Shown here: one piece after another, positions 12,341 through 15,620 of the stretch
Layout: each line of letters begins with the position of its first letter
Position numbering within the stretch: position 1 is the stretch's first letter
DNA from: WAPX01 sp964622075
GTDB lineage: Archaea > Halobacteriota > Archaeoglobi > Archaeoglobales > Archaeoglobaceae
DNA length: 15,620 nt
Assembly: GCA_964622075.1 (NCBI GenBank)
Contig: CAZUMR010000008.1
Coordinates: forward strand, 1 to 15,620
Direction of reading: 5' to 3'
Translations under genes and position numbers: made by a program
Notes under the pieces: generated by a model
Seen by the model: only the letters and a program-made list of their open reading frames with translations
Told to the model about the DNA's origin: nothing
Databases searched by the model: none

Positions 12341-13876
12341 GTGGAAGAAGAGGTCGTTAATTCAACGCTGAGAAGAGTCGTAAAGGGTGCTGGAATTTTC
12401 CTTGTTGGCACATTCTGCACTCTTTTATTTGGATTTTTTACCAAGGTCTTGATTGCAAGGTACTTAACGAAGTACGATTATGGAGTTTTATCTCTTGCAC
12501 TTACAATTCTGGGTATAACTCAAACTGTACTGACCCTTGGCATACCAAGTGCAATGGTCAGACAGGCTTCTTACTATCTGGGAAAGAAGGACTGGAGCGG
12601 TGTAAAAAAGACTGTCTCCATTTCAGCCTTTGCTCTGCTGGTTTCCGGTATTTGCGGTTTTGTATTTATTTACCTGTCTTCATACTATTTCTCAATAATA
12701 TTCAAGGCTGAAGAACTTGAATATGCTCTAAAACTTCTTTCGTTATCAATACCATTTTTAATGCTTAATAGTTATTTTGTGTCAATCTGCCAGATATTCG
12801 AGCAGGTCAGACTAAAAGTCCTTGTTGCCGATATAGCCCGCAGCATCCTGACTCTCTCTCTTGTTGTTTTGGCTGTTGTTGAAAAGCTGCCGTTCTACTT
12901 TCTGGTTTCTGTTTACTCCATAGCTCCAGCCGTGACGTTTCTTATATTCGTCACCCAGCGTTCAAAGTTTAGAGCAGTAGGATTGGGTTTGAGAGGCACC
13001 GGAAAATATGCGAAGGAGCTTATCTCTTTCGCCGTGCCACTTTTTCTGCAGGGTGTGCTGGGAGTTATAGTGACGTGGACTGACGTTTTGATGCTTGGTT
13101 ACATGCTGACACCCGTTGACGTTGGTATGTACAGTGCAGCCAGAACTTTAGCGTTACTTCTTCAGCAAATTCTGGGAGCTGTCGCCTTTTTGTATTTTCC
13201 TCTTGTAACACAGCTTTACGGACAAAAAAAGCTTGTCGAAATTGGAAGAACTTACGCCGTAATTACCAAGTGGATTATGTCAATTTCTCTACCCGTTTTT
13301 CTTGTTATGTTTCTTTTTCCCAGAGCTGTTCTTTGGGTTGTGTATAGCAACAAGTACATTGGAGCTTATGTAGTGTTGGAGTTGCTGGCTCTGGGATTTT
13401 TTGTTCACGTGGCATTTGGTCCAAACGGCCTAACTCTTGTGAGCTTTGGTGACGTAAAGTTTGTAACAGCTGTTAGTGCTATAACAGCTCTGGCAAATTT
13501 TGTCATGAACTTGCTTTTAATCCCTGTTTTTGGCATTAACGGGGCAGCAATAGCAACTGCTATCACATATATATCGTCCAATATCATAGTGAGTGTAAAA
13601 CTCTTTACTAAATATGGTATTCATCCATTCAGCAGGAACTATATCAAACCTCTTCTTGCAAGTTTGTTTTTGGCAGTGATTATAAGCAGATTATGCAAAT
13701 CTGTAAACTGGCTGGGGCTTATATTGTTGTTTGCAGTGTTTACACTGGCATATATTGCAGTACTGCTGCTTACAAAGAGTTTCGACAAGGAGGACCTTAT
13801 GTTAATAAGGGCAATTGAAAGAAGACTGGGATTGAATTTGGAATTTCTGGAGAGGATATTTGGCAAGTTTATTTAA
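12341..13876 (+). CDS. Wzx-type polysaccharide flippase
   Basis: A 511-residue integral membrane protein with about 12-14 hydrophobic helices, of the polysaccharide transporter branch of the MOP superfamily. The family pattern is clear at the N-terminus: a helix GAGIFLVGTFCTLLFGFF, then VLIARYLTKYDYGVLSLALT and LTLGIPSAMVRQASYYLG. Later helices include a TWTDVLMLGYMLTPVDVGMY segment. It is expected to flip lipid-linked oligosaccharides across the cytoplasmic membrane for surface glycan assembly or S-layer glycosylation. Start: GTG, positioned 25 nt after a TATA-like box. It lies 82 nt before the nucleotide-sugar genes, which supports the role; the exact cargo is unknown. Confidence 0.9.
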   Translation: MEEEVVNSTLRRVVKGAGIFLVGTFCTLLFGFFTKVLIARYLTKYDYGVLSLALTILGITQTVLTLGIPSAMVRQASYYLGKKDWSGVKKTVSISAFALLVSGICGFVFIYLSSYYFSIIFKAEELEYALKLLSLSIPFLMLNSYFVSICQIFEQVRLKVLVADIARSILTLSLVVLAVVEKLPFYFLVSVYSIAPAVTFLIFVTQRSKFRAVGLGLRGTGKYAKELISFAVPLFLQGVLGVIVTWTDVLMLGYMLTPVDVGMYSAARTLALLLQQILGAVAFLYFPLVTQLYGQKKLVEIGRTYAVITKWIMSISLPVFLVMFLFPRAVLWVVYSNKYIGAYVVLELLALGFFVHVAFGPNGLTLVSFGDVKFVTAVSAITALANFVMNLLLIPVFGINGAAIATAITYISSNIIVSVKLFTKYGIHPFSRNYIKPLLASLFLAVIISRLCKSVNWLGLILLFAVFTLAYIAVLLLTKSFDKEDLMLIRAIERRLGLNLEFLERIFGKFI

Positions 13877-13922
13877 TTAGAACTTCTGACTTTTCAACTG
13901 TATTGCCGGGTAGTGTGAGGGA

Positions 13923-13933
13923 AAAATTTAACC
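13923..13933 (+). promoter_or_regulatory. Candidate TATA box of the thymidylyltransferase gene
   Basis: AAAATTTAACC is centred about 30 nt before the ATG at 13959. No SD precedes the start, so the leader would be only a few bases. Confidence 0.35.
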
Positions 13934-13958
13934 AATACTCTGTTTTTGATAGCATGCT

Positions 13959-15014
13959 ATGAAAGCTCTGGTACTTTCAGGCGGGCATGGTACAAGACTG
14001 CGTCCACTGACGTACTCCCAGCAAAAACAGTTAATTCCCGTAGCTAACAAACCCGTTCTATTTTACGCTATCGAAGACGTTATAGAGGCTGGTGCGGAGG
14101 AAGTAGGTATTATAGTTGGACCAAACAAGGAGCAGGTAATTGAAGCTGTTAAATCCGTTGACTGGGATGTACCAGTCGAATTCATCTATCAGGGAGATCC
14201 AAAAGGATTAGCTCATGCAATACTTGTCGCTGAGGAATTCTTGAGTGACGATGATTTTGTAATGTATCTGGGGGACAACATACTGAAGGAGGGAATAGTC
14301 AATCATGCCAAAAAATTCAGGGAATTAAACCCCGATTCACTTATTTTACTTACTCAGGTTGACGAACCCCAGAGATTCGGTGTTGCAGAGCTTGACGACA
14401 GAGGAAAAGTAGTAAGACTTGTAGAAAAACCGAAACATCCTCCATCAAACTACGCGTTGGTTGGAATTTATTTCTTCAAACCGGTAATAGTGGAGGCCTG
14501 TAAGAACATAAAGCCATCGTGGCGTAACGAGTTAGAGATAACTGACGCGATACAGTGGTTAATAGATAACGGATACAGAGTAGAGGCTTCAGTAGTCGAA
14601 GGATGGTGGAAAGATACTGGAAAACCAGAGGACATTCTCGAAGCGAACAGACTCGTGCTCGACGATATAAAGACAAAAGTAGAGGGTAATATCGTAAATT
14701 CAAGAATTTCAGGCAGAATAGTCGTGGAAGAGGGCGCATTGATAGAAAACTCCGTTGTCAAGGGACCCTGTGTTATTGGAAAAAATGCAAAAATATCCTG
14801 CTCATACATTGGCCCATACACATCAGTAGGGGACGAATGCGTCATAGAAGAAACGGAAATCGAGGATTCAGTGATAATGGAAAAAACCACAATAAGAAGG
14901 GCTGGAAGAATTGTTGAAAGCCTTATCGGAAGAAACGTGAGTATCGACGAAGTTGCAACTAAGCCAAGCGGTCACAGGTTTGTAGTTGGAGATAATTCAA
15001 AAATAGTGCTGTAA
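13959..15014 (+). CDS. rfbA: Glucose-1-phosphate thymidylyltransferase, long form
   Basis: A 351-residue enzyme that makes dTDP-glucose from glucose-1-phosphate and dTTP, the first step to dTDP-deoxysugars such as rhamnose. The nucleotide-binding signature is GGHGTRLRPLT at 8-18, with KQLIPVANKP at 23-32, QGDPKGLAHAI at 78-88, LGDN at 103-106, EITD at 193-196 and WWKDTGKPED at 216-225. Residues about 242-335 form hexapeptide-like repeats (left-handed beta-helix), marking the long form seen in archaea and actinomycetes rather than the ~290-residue RmlA. It is followed by the 4,6-dehydratase with a 15-nt gap, so the product is very likely channelled to dTDP-4-keto-6-deoxyglucose. Confidence 0.94.
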   Translation: MKALVLSGGHGTRLRPLTYSQQKQLIPVANKPVLFYAIEDVIEAGAEEVGIIVGPNKEQVIEAVKSVDWDVPVEFIYQGDPKGLAHAILVAEEFLSDDDFVMYLGDNILKEGIVNHAKKFRELNPDSLILLTQVDEPQRFGVAELDDRGKVVRLVEKPKHPPSNYALVGIYFFKPVIVEACKNIKPSWRNELEITDAIQWLIDNGYRVEASVVEGWWKDTGKPEDILEANRLVLDDIKTKVEGNIVNSRISGRIVVEEGALIENSVVKGPCVIGKNAKISCSYIGPYTSVGDECVIEETEIEDSVIMEKTTIRRAGRIVESLIGRNVSIDEVATKPSGHRFVVGDNSKIVL

Positions 15015-15029
15015 CTGGTGAGTCGTGAT

Positions 15030-15620
15030 ATGAAAATACTCGTTACGGGTGGACTGGGTTTCATAGGAAGCAATTTCGTAAAATACATGCTCGATAGGTA
15101 TTCGGATGTCGAGATAATAAACATCGATGCCGAGTTTTACGGCTCGAACCCGAACAACTTGAAGGATTTGGAGAACGACGAAAGGTACGAATTCGTTAAG
15201 GGTGACATAACGGACTATGAGTTAATGTCGGGGCTAATCAAAAAAGTTGATGCAGTTGTGAATTTCGCAGCTGAGACTCACGTTGACAGGAGTATCTCCA
15301 ACCCCGAAGCCTTCTTGAGAAGCAATGTTATAGGCGTTTTCTCGATATTGGAAGCCATAAGGAAGGTTAATCCGGAGGTCAGGCTCGTTCATATATCGAC
15401 AGATGAGGTGTATGGGGACATTCTTCGGGGATCGTTCAGGGAAGATGACAGGCTCAAACCTTCATCGCCATATTCGGCAAGTAAAGCTTCAGCAGACATG
15501 TTCGTGCTGGCTTACGTGAGAACTTACGGAATAAACGCGTCGATAACGAGGTGCACGAACAACTACGGCCCTTATCAGTTCCCGGAAAAGCTGATACCCA
15601 AGACTATAATCAGGGCGTCG
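15030..15620 (+). CDS. rfbB: dTDP-glucose 4,6-dehydratase, N-terminal part (cut by window)
   Basis: The first 197 codons of an extended short-chain dehydrogenase are present, and the frame is still open at the window end. The NAD-binding motif TGGLGFIG is at 6-13, NFAAETHVDRSI at 78-89, the catalytic STDEVYGD at 123-130 contains T124-D125-E126, and YSASK at 148-152 supplies the Tyr/Lys pair. The T-D-E triad is specific for dTDP-glucose 4,6-dehydratase rather than epimerases. The start is ATG with GGTGAG about seven nt upstream. It is the second gene of the nucleotide-sugar operon, and a reductase or epimerase would be expected beyond the window. Confidence 0.94.
   Translation, partial: MKILVTGGLGFIGSNFVKYMLDRYSDVEIINIDAEFYGSNPNNLKDLENDERYEFVKGDITDYELMSGLIKKVDAVVNFAAETHVDRSISNPEAFLRSNVIGVFSILEAIRKVNPEVRLVHISTDEVYGDILRGSFREDDRLKPSSPYSASKASADMFVLAYVRTYGINASITRCTNNYGPYQFPEKLIPKTIIRAS

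Noticed and set aside
11851..12444. 197-residue minus-strand open frame
   Set aside because: Ser/Thr-rich antisense of the HTH gene, with no domain visible.

Overview
The window looks like a chromosomal segment of a thermophilic euryarchaeon, most likely of the order Archaeoglobales. Archaeal markers include ribosomal protein eS1 (S3Ae), aIF1A, an archaeal-type tyrosyl-tRNA synthetase, an archaeosortase, archaetidylserine synthase and decarboxylase, the methanopterin-pathway enzyme MptD, and a KaiC-like ATPase next to its usual HTH partner. A secreted pentaheme cytochrome c points to the Archaeoglobus/Geoglobus/Ferroglobus group. The lineage is inferred from gene content only.

Layout. Positions 1-125 hold the 3' end of an unidentified + strand gene. 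A minus-strand block follows (2314 to 233): a small zinc-ribbon protein with a hyperacidic tail, phenylacetate-CoA ligase, and an ACT-domain protein. The + strand then carries eS1 (2462-3112), a ribbon-helix-helix/cysteine protein (3247-3846) and a luciferase-fold protein (3865-4683). A repeat-rich convergent gap precedes the minus-strand pair tyrS-aIF1A (6161 to 4899).

From 6245 the + strand has an archaeosortase-asd-pssA operon, then mptD overlapping a HemK2/Mtq2-type methyltransferase, then a small Trp-rich coiled-coil protein (9272-9517). A minus-strand pentaheme cytochrome (10393 to 9578) sits divergent to a KaiC-like ATPase (10628-11497). The ATPase is followed by a near-KaiC HTH regulator with a long structured leader (11705-12310). 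The right end is a surface-polysaccharide locus: a Wzx-type flippase, a long-form glucose-1-phosphate thymidylyltransferase, and the start of dTDP-glucose 4,6-dehydratase, cut at 15620.

How the genes connect. The archaeosortase and the two archaetidylethanolamine-forming enzymes fit one another, because archaeosortase-dependent lipid anchoring depends on PssA/PssD in haloarchaea. The thymidylyltransferase, dehydratase and flippase should make and export a deoxysugar-containing glycan. The KaiC-like ATPase and HTH protein form a recurring signalling pair of unknown output. Many first-in-transcript genes have a TATA-like box centred about 22-30 nt before the start codon and no Shine-Dalgarno (SD) sequence, which suggests leaderless mRNAs. 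Internal genes and a few others carry GGAGGTGAT-like sites. This pattern was used to revise several starts. No tRNA, rRNA, CRISPR array or insertion sequence was recognised.
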